Below are positions 27,395 to 38,814 of a stretch of 64,000 nt of DNA, one piece after another. Position numbers and translations under genes: made by a program. The notes under the pieces are model-generated. The model had not been told where the DNA came from and did no database searches. It was given only the letters and a program-made list of their open reading frames with translations. Numbering within the stretch: the first letter of the stretch is position 1; each line of letters starts with the position of its first letter. This stretch comes from Vanilla planifolia (taxonomy: Eukaryota; Streptophyta; Magnoliopsida; Asparagales; Orchidaceae): positions 1,279,255 to 1,343,254 of the forward strand of contig JAIUJO010000090.1 in assembly GCA_023846275.1 (NCBI GenBank), written 5' to 3'.

Positions 27395-30300
27395 ATTCAA
27401 AAGTTATTTAATTCGTGCATGATTTGATGTTTGATAATGTTACAAATTATTTTCATAATACTATTATTAATTAACATATTTAAAAATTTAATTTAAATTT
27501 AATTAATATTAAGAATTATATTATTATTGGCTATGTTTTTTTGACAAGTAGTTCATACTCATCTCAATGAGTTATACTAATTAAATATTCATTTTAAATA
27601 TTTAAATATTTTATTTTCTAATATTTGAAAGTCATTTAAGAGATATTTTGATCAATTATTAAACTATTTATTACACATATTATAGTTTCCCCCCTTATTA
27701 TTTTGGATGCAAGTTTTCATATAATTTATCTTATTTTTTTCTAACCATTTCCTTTGACTTTGATAAATTGTTAGGAAATTCTAAATCTCATCTTTTATGA
27801 CTTTTACATTACTTTAATTTGTTATATTGTATTCATTCAATTTATCCCATTTTAAATTTAATATATATATTCTTTTAGTATTAATGTTATATTTTATTAT
27901 TATGTCATCTTATTTACTCTAGTAATTCTTAGTAATTTTAAACAAGGACCAATGGAGATGGGACAAAAACATTTGAATTGTCTTAATGAGCTTTATCAAA
28001 TTAAACATTCATTTTGATATAATCGAAAATCATATTTTCCGTGGTGTTGGTATATTTTATAAGATGTTTTGATTCGTGACTGATTTTACTGCTAATAATA
28101 ATGCACCTTATCTCCATTATATTTTGGAATGCAAATTTTTGTTCAATTATCTAATTCTTTTTAACTTTTCAAGTTGATATGGTTTTATTAATTTTCATAT
28201 ATCACCAATTTACCTTATTTCATCTTTAATGCTTCTTTATATATCAATAAGGTAGTTATTTATTATTATGATTTTTTATTTCTTTTGCTAATTCATCGTA
28301 AATCAAAATAAGATTTGATCAAGATGAAACAAAAATATTTAGACTCGTTTAGATGAGCTCTATGTAATATAATTTTTAATTTTTATGTTTTTAAAATTAT
28401 TTGGGGCTTTTTTATGCCTTAGAAATATTCCATTCCTACCTCAGTTGATAATTAAGGATACCCTTGATCTACTTAGTATCGTACATATAAAACATTCTTT
28501 GAATCTTCTTAGTATATTGGAATATAAGTTTCTCATGCAATTTATACTATCTCTTCAAATCTTTCACTTTGATTTGGTTATGATATTAAGAAATTTAAAT
28601 CCTCCCTTATTTAATTTTTACATTACTTTGATTATGTTATATTACATTACATCAATTTACCTTATTTGAGCATTATTTTATGTTTGTTTCAAGTTAAAAG
28701 AACTTTTTTATTAATTATTCTTACTTATTTTTGTGATTAACAATAAATTTGAAGGCAATTTGTTCATTGCATAACTTATGTCAATAGTCTAGTCAAGATG
28801 AGCTCTATCTAATTATTAATAATTTGATGATAGAGGATGTTATAGTCTATCTCTTAAGTATCTTGGAATGTAGCTTTTCTTGTACAATTTATCACATTTC
28901 TTCAAATTTTTTACATTAATTTCATTATAATATTACGTAACACTAAATCTCCACTCATTTGATAATTACATCATTTTGATTTGTTTATATTACACTACTT
29001 CAATTTATCAAATTTTAGTTTTCAAATATGTTCATATAATATTAAAATAATAATTTGTTATTTTTTATACATATTTACTTTTTTATTTTATAATCATTCA
29101 AAACAATGTTAGATTGAGATAAAACATTTGCAGTTAAATTCATCCCAATGAGAACTAAGCAATTATAAATTTCTTCAAAGTTTTTAAAATTTTATTCTAT
29201 ATGGTTTCTCAATATTTATGAGAAATTTACATTTCTAACTGATTTTGTGATCATGGACCATACAGTAGATCTCCTCAGTAATTTGGAATCTAACTTTCCA
29301 TCCAAATTTATCTCTTTTCTCCAACTATTTCTCCTTGGTTTGCACACATTACTATTTTACTATAAGTCTTCTCCCACGTGGCTTATACATCACTTTCATT
29401 TCAATACATTATATGGCTTCACTTTACCTCAAGTCATCCTTAATAAATAATTTATTATAATTAAATAATATTATTATTTATACTTATTTAATTTGGCAAT
29501 ACTTATTAATTCTAAAGAAAATCTAATCGACCCTAAACAAAAGTAATCAGATTCCTAAAAGTCATATTTATCTTTTAAATACTTTATTTTTAAGTGTTTT
29601 TATATGCTTTAAGAGATTTTTTTTATACTTCATTTCATGAACAATGATATTACACTAAATCTTGTTGGCATCTTGTAATGCAACTTTCTTATACAATTAA
29701 ACTTATTTCTTTATTCTTTTTTTGCATTCTTTTGGTTGTAATACTCTACAACTCTATGTCAACTATCTTGTGAGCTTTACATAGCTATTATTTGGATGTT
29801 ATATTGCTTAAATCTATTAGATTATAGCTATATTATATATTTATTAAATACTATAATATGAATTGATTAATCTTTATTCCCATTTACTTTCAAAATTTGT
29901 AGTAATTTCCAATGAGCAACATCCAAAAATAAATTATTTGTATCTCATTAAGATCTATCCAATTAAATATTCATTTTTACCTTTTTTGATGCTCCATTTT
30001 CTTAGTTCTTTTATTTTATGAGACATTTTAATTTGAACTAAATTTTATGATTGTGCATGTTTCAATTGGTCTACCTATACTATTTGAACCTAACTTTGTC
30101 ATATAATTTATATAATTTCTTCAAAGTTTTTCAATTTCTTTGGTTAGCCTACTATGTAACTTTTAAGTCATCCATCATGAGACAATTATATCACTTTTAT
30201 TTTTTTATATCAAATTAATGCATCTCTTTTTAAGATTGTTATATGTTTATTTAACATTTAAATATAACTTATTTTTATTTAGCTTTATAATTCGTAGTAA

Positions 30301-30582
30301 ATCCAAGCTTGGTTCAATCAACAAGAAATAGACATCATTTGACTTATCTTAAAAAAGTCAACCAATTAAATATTAATATTTATAATTTTCGATAATCCAT
30401 TATACATGGTTCTTGTAGGCTTTATGAGGTGTTTGAGTCTATGTTAATTAAGATGATATTATGCTTAATCTCCTTATTACCTCAGAATATCACTTTAATG
30501 TATAATTTATTTTTTATTTAAATTTTTTCATTTTGTTATAATACTATGTAACTCCAAATCTCTATCTTGTTAATTTTACCAA
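27395..30582 (+). repeat. Diverged ~400-bp tandem repeat array, forward block F
   Basis: Forward units continue after the insertion. Heads lie near 27545, 27955 (gatgggacaaaaacatttga), 28323 (gatgaaacaaaaatatttag), 28795, 29120, 29530, 29930 and 30325. The block ends after a ctccaaatctctatcttg stretch, where the pyrimidine-rich block begins. The unit at about 28460-28530 has its cttagtatcttggaatg part twice (gatctacttagtatcgtac, then aatcttcttagtatattgg). The 94-aa frame at 28385-28669 crosses these modules and is not a gene. Confidence 0.78.
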
Positions 30583-31894
30583 ACTAACTACACACAATTA
30601 CATTTGCAACCCTATATATTTATAAGTTGATAGAGATATGTGCTAAAGGTACAGTAGGGCATGTAATAATTAAGAATTTCAAAAACAAAAACCCTTTTTT
30701 TAGATACTATCTATATATGTTCAACTTTATATAATACTTTATATCTCTCTAGTTCTTACATTTTGACTCTCTTAAACTATTTATATCTCTATAACACATT
30801 CTCTTTCATAATCTATGTCATCCTGCTCTAACAATTCCTACTTCATATTCATGTTCTTCACAATCATCACTCTTTTAATATCTTTTAACTTTTTCTGCTT
30901 TTCCTTTATTTCTTATTTTTTATGCTCTACATCACTTTTTTAATCTCATTTTCTCCTTGCTCTATAGTTCTCCCTCATTTACTCTGTCAGTAAAACATAT
31001 CAACCCTAACTATTTATCTCTTTCATCTCTCCCTCATCACCCCTTTATTTAGACCTATCACATTCTCAACTTCTATTATTTAGTAACCAACTTTCTCTTC
31101 TCCACTAATCTTTGCTATCTCTCTTACACATTCTCTCATTTATTTGTCCATTTATTCTCTCTTCATCTCACTTCTCCAATACCCTAATTATTGTCTCTCT
31201 CGTCTTTCTATACTAGTATTCTCTCTCCTCTCTTGTCTTGTTTCTATAATTCTCTATTTATTGTTTTTCCTTTCTATTTCTTTATCAATCTTTTTTCTTT
31301 ACCACTCTAACTCTCTTTCACTCTTCTTGTCTTTCTTCATATATATCTCCCTTATTTTCTCTCCAACCCTCTCTCTTTTATCACACATTGTCTCCTTTAT
31401 CTTCTTTTCTTTATTACTCTCTCATATCTAATTTGACATATCTTTCTCCACACAATTATCCCTCTATCATCTCTATGACTTTTTTGTTCTTTTTATTATC
31501 TATTTTTCTAGTTCACTTTCTTCCACTTAAATTTTTTCCTTCTCCTTTTTTTGTCTTCACTTTCTTATCTTTCCTCATTTGTCTCTTAATATCTCGCTAT
31601 AATCATTATTTAACAACCTTTTGTTATCTCCAACTCTCTTTCTTCCTCTCCATCTCCCTCCCTCTATCACTCCATGCCTACCTCACTCTTTGTACCTCAC
31701 AAAATTTTCCCTCCTTCATTTTGCCTGTCTTTATCTTCCATCTTATTTTATATCCACTGCTTCATCTCTCACTCTCTCTATTTCTCCTCCTTCCTTCTTC
31801 AAGATCTATGTTATTACAAACATTTTTCGTTCTCTTAATCTTTGTCTCTAATCCATTATATTTGTTATCTTCATCTCTATCAAGCAAGCATTTC

Positions 31895-31907
31895 TATATA
31901 TATATAT
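31895..31907. repeat. Short (TA)n microsatellite
   Basis: A 13-bp alternating TA run followed by tccatatatct. The duplicate copy has an expanded run at the matching place (34077-34096), so it is a length-variable site shared by both copies. Confidence 0.75.
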
Positions 31908-32374
31908 CCATATATCTCCCTTTATCTCTCATTCTCTTATTTTATTTGTCCCTAATAATCATCAAATTTATTTTATCTCTTTATCATCCATCTTACAACA
32001 AAAATGTCATCCTCCATCAATGTTTTCCATTCTCTTTATGAATCATAAATCTACTTCTCTTTCTTTCAAAGCATTGTGTAAATAACTTGGTCTCTTTCTT
32101 CTACATTATCCCACCTCTTTTGTCTCTTTTTTTCTCTTTTCAACTTTTTTAGATCTATCTCTTTCTCACCAACTCTTTCTCCCTTTTTGGTTTTGTCTTC
32201 AGTCTGCATCTTTCTTGAATCTCTATTACAATTTCTCTTGCTTTTTTGCGCTCTTCTTCTCTCTTAATAAATCACTTATCTTGAATGCTCCTTCTCTCAC
32301 TATTTTATCACCCATCTTATCCTCACATCCTTCACTTTATTGTCTTTCCTATTGGATGCTTTAACTTGCCTTTG

Positions 32375-32388
32375 TCTCTCTCTCTCTT
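32375..32388. repeat. Short (TC)n run
   Basis: An uninterrupted TC dinucleotide run of about 14 bp in the pyrimidine-rich repeat. The second copy has a similar run at 34548-34563. Confidence 0.7.
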
Positions 32389-32480
32389 TCTTACTCTTTA
32401 TCTCTTTCTCCTTCCCTCTTTACCTCATCATCTTTCACTTTAACTCTTCCTTCATCTTTATCTAATCATAAAAAAGTCAA

Positions 32481-32835
32481 AGTTGTTTCATTAATTTTCT
32501 CATTTTATGTCTTTATTGCACTAACACACCATCATCATTTTTCTATTCAAATGAGGAACCTGAACAATGAAGTGATACCAACTAAACAATGCTTTTTTCA
32601 CACTTTCACACTTCCCCCCTTACATATGGAAAAAGTTTATGATAACACAAACAAGAACAAAGGATAAAAACAAAATGATGACAATGTTCCTTGCCAATGA
32701 CATTAGAATGTCTAACAAGACTATCTTGCTTTTGAAATGTTCTCCTTACAAAATGACAAAGTAAACTCCTAAGCTCTAGGTTCTCCATTCTCATAATTAC
32801 TTATTGCTCAAATCACTCTATCGTGTTAAAGTCTC
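32481..32835 (-). mobile_element. Mixed-composition spacer with LTR-element-like motifs
   Basis: This is an island of ordinary composition between the two pyrimidine-rich copies. On the minus strand it reads agttggtatcacttcattgt (TGGTATCA at 32580-32573), which looks like an initiator-Met-tRNA primer binding site. Nearby, on the same strand, is a short purine tract (aaggggggaag, about 32623-32613). The 62-aa minus-strand frame at 32606-32794 shows no domain. The sequence may be the edge of an old LTR element whose leader is the purine-rich complement of the neighbouring tract, but the order of purine tract and PBS does not fit a simple intact element. Low confidence. Confidence 0.3.
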
Positions 32836-33507
32836 CAAACTAACTGCACACAATTGCCTTTGGATCTTCATATATTCATAAGTTCGGAGAAATATGTGCT
32901 AAAGGTCAAGTAGGGCATGCAGTCACAGGGAATGATGGAATCCAAAACCTTATTTTTAGATTCAATCTATATATGTTCAACTTCATATAATACTTTATAT
33001 CTCCCTAATTCTTACATTTTTTTTGCTCTTAAACTATTTTTATCTCTCTTTCTTTATCATAATCTAAAGAATCCTGCTCTGACTACTCTCAGTCCATGTT
33101 AATGTTCTTTAATATCATCACTCTTCAATATCTTTTAACTTTTTCTACTTTTCTTCTCTTATTTTCTATGCTCTATATCATTTTTTGTATATCTTTTTCT
33201 CCCTACTCTCGAGCTCTCACTCATTTACTCTATCACTAAAACATATCACCCCTAATAATTTGTTTCTTTCATCTTTCCCTCCTCCCTTAGGTCGATCACA
33301 TTGTCAATTCCATTATTTATCGACAAACATTTTCTTCTCCACTATTCTTTTTTTTCTCTCTTTCATATTTTATCATTTATTTGTCTATTTATTCTCCCTT
33401 CATCTCATTTCTATAATACTCTGACAATTATTTCTCTAGTCTCTTTATACTCTCATTCTCTCTCCTCTCTCGTCTTGCCTCTACAATTCTCTAACCATCA
33501 TTCTCAT

Positions 33508-33520
33508 TATATATATATAT
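33508..33520. repeat. Short (TA)n microsatellite
   Basis: A 13-bp alternating run embedded in C+T rich sequence of copy 2. The corresponding part of copy 1 (about 31255-31270) has no such run, so it arose after the duplication (inference). Confidence 0.7.
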
Positions 33521-34076
33521 CCCTCGTCTCCTCTCCATCCCTTTATCCTTTATGAAACGTTCTCTCCTCTATGTTTTTTTTGTTATTACTCTCTCATATC
33601 TTTTTTGACATATCATTCTCCAGACTGTTGTCCCTCTATCATCTCTATGGATTTAGTCTTTTTATTCTCTATTTTACTATTTCTCTTTCTTCCTTTTCAA
33701 TTGTTTTCCTTCCTCTCCTTTTTGTCTTCATTTTTTTCTTCTTTTATTTGCGTCTTAATATCTCTCTACATTAATTACTTAAGAACCACTTTTTCTCTCC
33801 ACCTCTCTTTCTTTCTCTCCAACTCCCTCTCTTTCCCACTCCATTCTACCTTCTAAAATTTTTCTTCTTATTTTATTCCCTTCTTCGACTCCCATTTAAT
33901 TTTCTCTACATTACATCATCTCATGTTCTCTCTATTTCTCCTCCAACCCTCGTCAATCTATGTCACTATCCACTATTTCAGTTCTCTCTTAATCTTTCTC
34001 TCTAATCCATTAAATATCTTTTGGTATCTGATTCTATCTAAAATATAGATACAAACATTAATGTATATATAAATAC

Positions 34077-34096
34077 ATATATATATATATATATAT
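34077..34096. repeat. (AT)n microsatellite
   Basis: A 20-bp perfect alternating run, followed by gcatccatatatctc. It is the expanded counterpart of the shorter run at 31895-31907 in copy 1. Confidence 0.85.
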
Positions 34097-34547
34097 GCAT
34101 CCATATATCTCTCTTTATCTGACAATTCATATTTGGTTTGTCCCTATCAATTATCAGAATTATTGTATCTTTTTATTGTCTTCTTACAACAAAAATGTCG
34201 TCATCCACCAATGTCTTCCATTCTCTTTAGGAATCTTAAATTTTTCTCTCTCCTCTCAAGATTTGTATAAATCATTTGGTCTCTTTCTTCTACATTGTTC
34301 TATCTCTTTTGTCAACCTTTTTCTCTTTTCATCTTATCTCTTTCTCGCAATCTCTTTCTCCTCTTGTAGTTTTGTCTTTAGTCTGCAACTTTCTTTATTC
34401 TCTATAACACTTTCTCTCACTTCTTTCTACTTTTCTTCTCTCTTGAAAACTCCCTTATCCTCAACTCTCCTTTTCACACTATTGTATCACCCACCTTATC
34501 TTGATATCTTTCACTCTATTATCATTCCTATTGCATGCTTTCATTTG

Positions 34548-34563
34548 CTCTCTCTCTCTCTCT
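34548..34563. repeat. Short (CT)n run
   Basis: A 16-bp perfect CT run within the pyrimidine-rich tract, at about the position of the TC run at 32375-32388 in copy 1. Confidence 0.75.
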
Positions 34564-35150
34564 ATCTCTTTCTCACCCTTTTGTCTCTTCTTGTTTCTCT
34601 TTCTACCACATAATCTTCCCTTTTATCTCTTCTTTTTTGTCTTTTTCCTCTCATTCCACATTTAATATCTTTCTTTCTTTTATCTTTTGTCATTTTTTCA
34701 CTCTTTCTCTCTCACTTTATCTTCTAAATCTTTCTTTTACTATTTTCTCTCTCTTTCTCCATCTCTACCTTACTCTCTTTCAAATTTTTCTTGAATATAT
34801 TTTCTCTTATTCTCTCTTTGTTCTCACTCACTCGCTTTACTTTTTAAATCACTGTCCTGTCTTCTCCCTCACATACTTTGTCTCCCTTCAATTCTCCCTT
34901 CCCTTTTAATCTTCCCTTCTATCATATAATCTCTGACTTTCCATGTTATCTTTGCATTCCTTATATCTCAATATCTTATGCTCTTAGTCTCTCTCAATTT
35001 CACTTTACACTATCTCTTTGTCGTTCACACTCTCTATTCCATCTCCCTTCAACTCTCACTTTATCTTCTATGTTTCCACTTCCTCCTCTTTTTAATGCAT
35101 CATCAACCCTTCATTTTTCTTTTATTTTTTTAATATACATATACTATTAT

Positions 35151-36600
35151 TAAGAATTAGAAGTAATACAAGTTGTCAGATTGGCATTACACATACTTTT
35201 TACATAAACTCTTTTCAATGGTTTTGCAATATGTTATTTGGTTATGTGAATAGCTTTTTTTATATTTGTGTACAAGTTGTTTCCCTATGACTAGTGATAT
35301 TTCAAACTATTATGATGTATTAGAATTTATACAAAAATAATCATTGCATTACACAAGATGCTTGTGGTCTTTTCTTGATGTTGAAAGTACTATCACATTA
35401 TATAGCAACATTAAAGCACAAAAATGATTTGTGCTAATTGCAAATCATGTTACCATGAAATTATAATCAATTGTGTTAAAGTGCATGATTTGTGGAACTG
35501 AAAACTTTCTTAGAGAAAAGTGGAAGGTACTTATTCGAGAAACAATTGATTGCTATGGGAACCAAAAGTTTAGAGTAGAGCTAAGAATTACAATGTGATC
35601 AATCAAAATATAAATAAGTTAGCCTAGATATGTGTGATGCAAAAGTTAATCTTCAATGTCAAAAGTTATGATTCTTGAATAGTATTAAGGGAGTCCCCTT
35701 TGTGAAAAGATGTTCTTTTAACTAAACAATTCCGACTATTAAATAATCTAATGTGGACTACTAACAAAAAAAATGATATTTGGTTTTTATTATGAAATTC
35801 ATATTGTACGTTAAAGAGAGACAAGGTTTATTGTCATTGAACTGAAACATTATGTTGGCAATCCATATGGGTGATGGTATTCTTATCCTTGAATGATGAT
35901 TCAAAATAAGTCAATTCTACAGTTTACATCTCTTTAATAACCATGATTTAAGAAAGCATATGATCGTCAATCTAAGTATGTTCATCCTTTATTTTTCCTA
36001 AAGCCTTTTGTGAGGGTTTGGGCTAAAAGATTTCCACCTATGTATGTTTATTTCAAATTCAAAGTGAGTAATGTAAGTATCACATTTCTTCGTTATTAAA
36101 AATAAAAATGTTCCAATAAAATTTTATTCCTTTTCAAAATGAAAAAAAAACCATTAGGATAATAGATAGATGATGTGGCGTGATAGTTGGGATACATAAC
36201 AATATTAGCATCTAATGTGATTCAAGTTATATGAGCTTTATTATAGTTATTATACCAATGACTATAATAGTGTGTCATGGACATATTGTGGTTAGAACTT
36301 TTTAATGACAAAATAATTATATTAGCTTAATGACTTTATCCCTAGATGCCACGATCCTTCATTGCTATGAGAAGAGATTATATGATGATGTGATATATGG
36401 TGGCATTGACATCAAACCTCATAGTGACATTTATTGCCATCAAGCTCAATCTTTGATATAATGCAATTTCTACAATTTTTCCATTTAAATATTTTTAAAT
36501 CACTGTGTAGAAGGAATTCAGATATTAATAATGATCAATAGAACAATGAAGGCATGAATTACAATACCATCATGATCTTTAATGACACCACTTGCATTAC
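35151..36600. other. Unrecognised A+T-rich non-array sequence
   Basis: This stretch has neither the array-unit anchors nor the C+T bias of its left neighbour. It contains no open frame over 60 aa and no motif I can name. It probably belongs to the same composite insertion as the LINE fossil to its right, perhaps as decayed 3' element sequence, but nothing in it proves this. Confidence 0.4.
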
Positions 36601-37900
36601 AAGTATTCCTTTTGTTGTGTCAACATCTATTTAGTTTTTCAATCAAATTAATAATTGAAGTGCTCCAATAAATTTCTTTGCACATTCAAATTTTCATTTC
36701 ATGAAAGCGAGAATCAAAGCTATCTACAAAAATCTCTACTCCATTGCCAAACATTGCATTGCATTAAAAATATTGAAAATATTGTAGTATTGGCTACTAA
36801 AAATTGTTTATAATTGTTGCCTTAGGTTCGCAATTTCTTCACACAATCTTCTTCTTCCTAAATTCCCAATAATTCTACACAAAGTTATTGATATTATTAT
36901 GATCTTTGCAATTTATGGGACTCCTAGAAACATCTAGCATTATTTGTTGATAGAGTTAATTTTTTTCATCTACAGCATTTTGCTAAAGATCTAGAAAAGA
37001 AAGTTTGTATTCCATGCAAGATGACATCCTCAAAGAAATGATCAATAAAATCTTCACTAGGATAGTGAGGGGTTGTGGAAGCCAACTGAATATAATATCT
37101 ATGAAATTATTCATGAAATTCTTTCAGCCAATTTATAACTGTCAAAATAAAAAAAAACCTATGTTGGAAAATTTTCTTCTGAAATTATGTCACTTAATTT
37201 TAGTTAATAGAACCTACATCAAACTACATATAAAAACTTTTACATTTTGAAATTCCCACAATTGTCGTGGGTCTAATAGTAGATGCTGAAACAAGACACT
37301 TAAGCTTTTGCTCTATCTAAAAACTGTTGTATATTCCAAGTGTTCCATATGATGACCTTTTTAATACCACTTAAGAATTTTTCCATCATGAAATTATATA
37401 ATTGTCTTTTATTAGTTAGCATTTTCAAATTCAATTTTGTAGAGTATACTAGAATTATATAACATAATATTCTCAATTATAAACCGTTTTCTTCCAATAG
37501 TGCACATATCATAATCTAGCCAACATATTAAATTTGTGAATGTCACAAAACTAACCCCATTCAAATCTGTTCATAATCATTTAGGTATTTCTGAGATTTG
37601 TATTTGAGGATCTATCATCAATAGTAAGTTGAAGTAAAGCTAAGAACAATTTTTATCAAAGCTAATCTACCACCTATTATTAACAACATTTTCTTCTACC
37701 TTGTTATTATGGTATGTAATACTTCAAGTAACTTTTGAAAAAATACTACTTCCTTTCAACCACAAAATATAATGTTTCCTAGCAATGTTGTAGCAATAGA
37801 GCGCTATTAAAACAACTCACTTCAACAATTTCTTTTAATTGTCATTGTCTTTAGGATTTAGATTTGACAATTTACCCATTCATGCATAAATCTATAATTC
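36600..37900 (-). pseudogene. LINE (L1-like) reverse transcriptase fossil
   Basis: Translating the minus strand at about 37697-37623 gives KKMLLIIGGRLALIKIVLS followed by FTSTYY. This matches the block just after the polymerase core of plant L1-type LINE reverse transcriptases (typically K-x-L-S-x-G-G-R-L-x-L-I-K-x-V-L-S). A stop codon lies just before the lysines and three follow the tyrosines, so the reading frame is dead. Further along the minus strand (about 37450-37300) a short open stretch includes NKRQLYNFMMEKFLSG, possibly from the following region, but I cannot assign it firmly. The catalytic YADD box was not found; the limits given are rough. The 81-aa plus-strand frame at 37005-37250 is antisense and probably meaningless. 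Confidence 0.55.
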
Positions 37901-38109
37901 TTTTATTTAATTTCATAAAAAAATAAATTTTAATTAGAATTGTAAAAATAATTTTTCATTATTATGATAACGTAATCTACATAATTGTAACTATAATTAT
38001 AATTAATAATTATTATATTTAATGAATAATACTATCACAAATGTTTTCTTAATAATTATAATAAATTTTGAATAAATTTAACAATAATATCTACTTCTTT
38101 GTTGTTGTT
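37901..38109. other. A+T-rich linker, nothing recognised
   Basis: Very A+T-rich sequence (ttaattataattaataatta-like) between the LINE fossil and the third pyrimidine-rich tract. No anchors, genes or motifs were seen. Confidence 0.4.
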
Positions 38110-38814
38110 CATATAATTGTGTTAAAATATGAGGTCATTCAATTACTTTTTTATTCATTTTCTTTTTCTTTCTCATGGTTTCTTTACCTCTCCTTTATCA
38201 CTCTTCTTTCTTATTACATTATTTGTTTCCTTCCCTCTACATCAATTTACCTCACTTTCACTCATGCTCTTTACTTTCCTATTGAACTATCTATCTCTGT
38301 TCATCACATTCTCTCTCAATGATACTACCTTTATTATCCTACTATTCTCTCTCTTCTTTCTCTCTTTTCACACTTTCATGTCTCTTCCTTTTTGTCCCCA
38401 TTCTTTCTTTTGTTCCCCTTTATCTCTATATGTGTGCATTTCTCTCCCCTTACAACTGTCTTCGTCTCTTACACTCTTTATTTCCCTTAAGCTCCTTTTT
38501 ACTAACAAAATTATCTTTATTTTTCTTTTCTTTTGCTCTATTATTTTATATAACTCATTACTATTATCAATAATTTATATTTTGACTCTTCACACCATAT
38601 CCAACTTTAATTCCTCTCAAGCTCTCTCTCAAACAGTAAGCCTCACATGCCTCTATGTCTCTCCCTTCTCTAACCTCAATTTCTATCACTTTGAATCTCT
38701 CTTTATAGATTTATCTATTTGGCATTCTCTCTAACTCCTTGTAGGCCATTTCTTTCACTGTCAAGCTTTTGCTTGTGTCTTTAAATCTTTTGCTCATGTA
38801 GTTCTTTTAAAAGT
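38110..38814 (+). repeat. Third pyrimidine-rich tract
   Basis: C+T-rich sequence of the same style as 30583-35150 (tctctcttctttctctctt-type strings), but not alignable by eye to either copy. It ends with aggccatttctttcactgtc and ctcatgtagttcttttaaaa before array units resume. The frames of 201 and 84 aa (38129-38734, 38068-38322, 38319-38573) overlap one another in different frames, are Ser/Leu/Phe-rich and lack any domain. They are artefacts of strand bias. Confidence 0.6.

Larger units (their letters stand above)
30583..32480 (+). repeat. Pyrimidine-rich ~2.2-kb repeat, copy 1
   Basis: It opens with ccaaactaactacacacaat, then gtgctaaaggtacagtaggg, then becomes strongly C+T rich (tctctcttc-type strings) for nearly 2 kb. 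It is colinear with 32836 onward. Shared landmarks are tatatatgttcaac (about 30713 and 32967), aatatcttttaactttttct (about 30877 and 33128), ctcatttactctgtcag (about 30974 and 33221), ccctctatcatctctatg (about 31459 and 33630) and ttacaacaaaaatgtc (about 31992 and 34185). Open frames here (95, 217 and 76 aa) are stop-poor only because a pyrimidine strand rarely spells TAA, TAG or TGA. Their translations are Ser/Leu/Phe low-complexity sequence. Confidence 0.75.
32836..35150 (+). repeat. Pyrimidine-rich ~2.2-kb repeat, copy 2
   Basis: Direct repeat of the unit starting at 30583. It opens with ccaaactaactgcacacaat and gtgctaaaggtcaagtaggg and stays colinear, at an offset that drifts from about 2250 to 2190 bp through small indels. 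The first part matches copy 1 best. After about 34650 the tract stays C+T rich but I could not align it to copy 1 by eye. Open frames of 124 and 172 aa and less here are low-complexity artefacts of strand bias. Confidence 0.72.

Noticed and set aside
28385-28669. 94-aa open frame with hydrophobic stretches resembling a membrane protein
   Set aside because: It runs along a T-rich forward array unit. Hydrophobicity follows from TTT/TTA/ATT codons, and the doubled unit module within it explains the repeated residues.
31388-32041. 217-aa open frame on the plus strand, the longest in the window
   Set aside because: It lies in the pyrimidine-rich tract, where stop codons are rare by composition. 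The translation is Ser/Leu/Phe/Ile low-complexity, the other plus frames are also open (31144-31431, 31621-31851), and the frame is broken in the duplicate copy.
32606-32794. 62-aa minus-strand frame with a mixed, Cys/His-containing composition
   Set aside because: There is no zinc-finger spacing or other domain, and it sits in a spacer with LTR-like motifs. Too short to support as a gene.
34095-34613. 172-aa open frame on the plus strand
   Set aside because: Low-complexity Ser/Leu/Phe translation in the second pyrimidine-rich copy. It starts beside a TA microsatellite and has no intact counterpart in copy 1.
30583-35150. The two pyrimidine-rich copies as the LTR pair of one retrotransposon
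   Set aside because: No TG...CA ends, target-site duplication or properly ordered PBS and polypurine tract could be fixed, so I report them only as a tandem duplication with LTR-like motifs between them.
37005-37250. 81-aa plus-strand frame of more normal amino-acid composition
   Set aside because: It lies antisense within the LINE fossil region and shows no recognisable domain, so it is more likely chance.
38129-38734. 201-aa open frame on the plus strand
   Set aside because: Same composition artefact in the third C+T-rich tract, with two other overlapping open frames. No domain, signal or conserved motif is visible.
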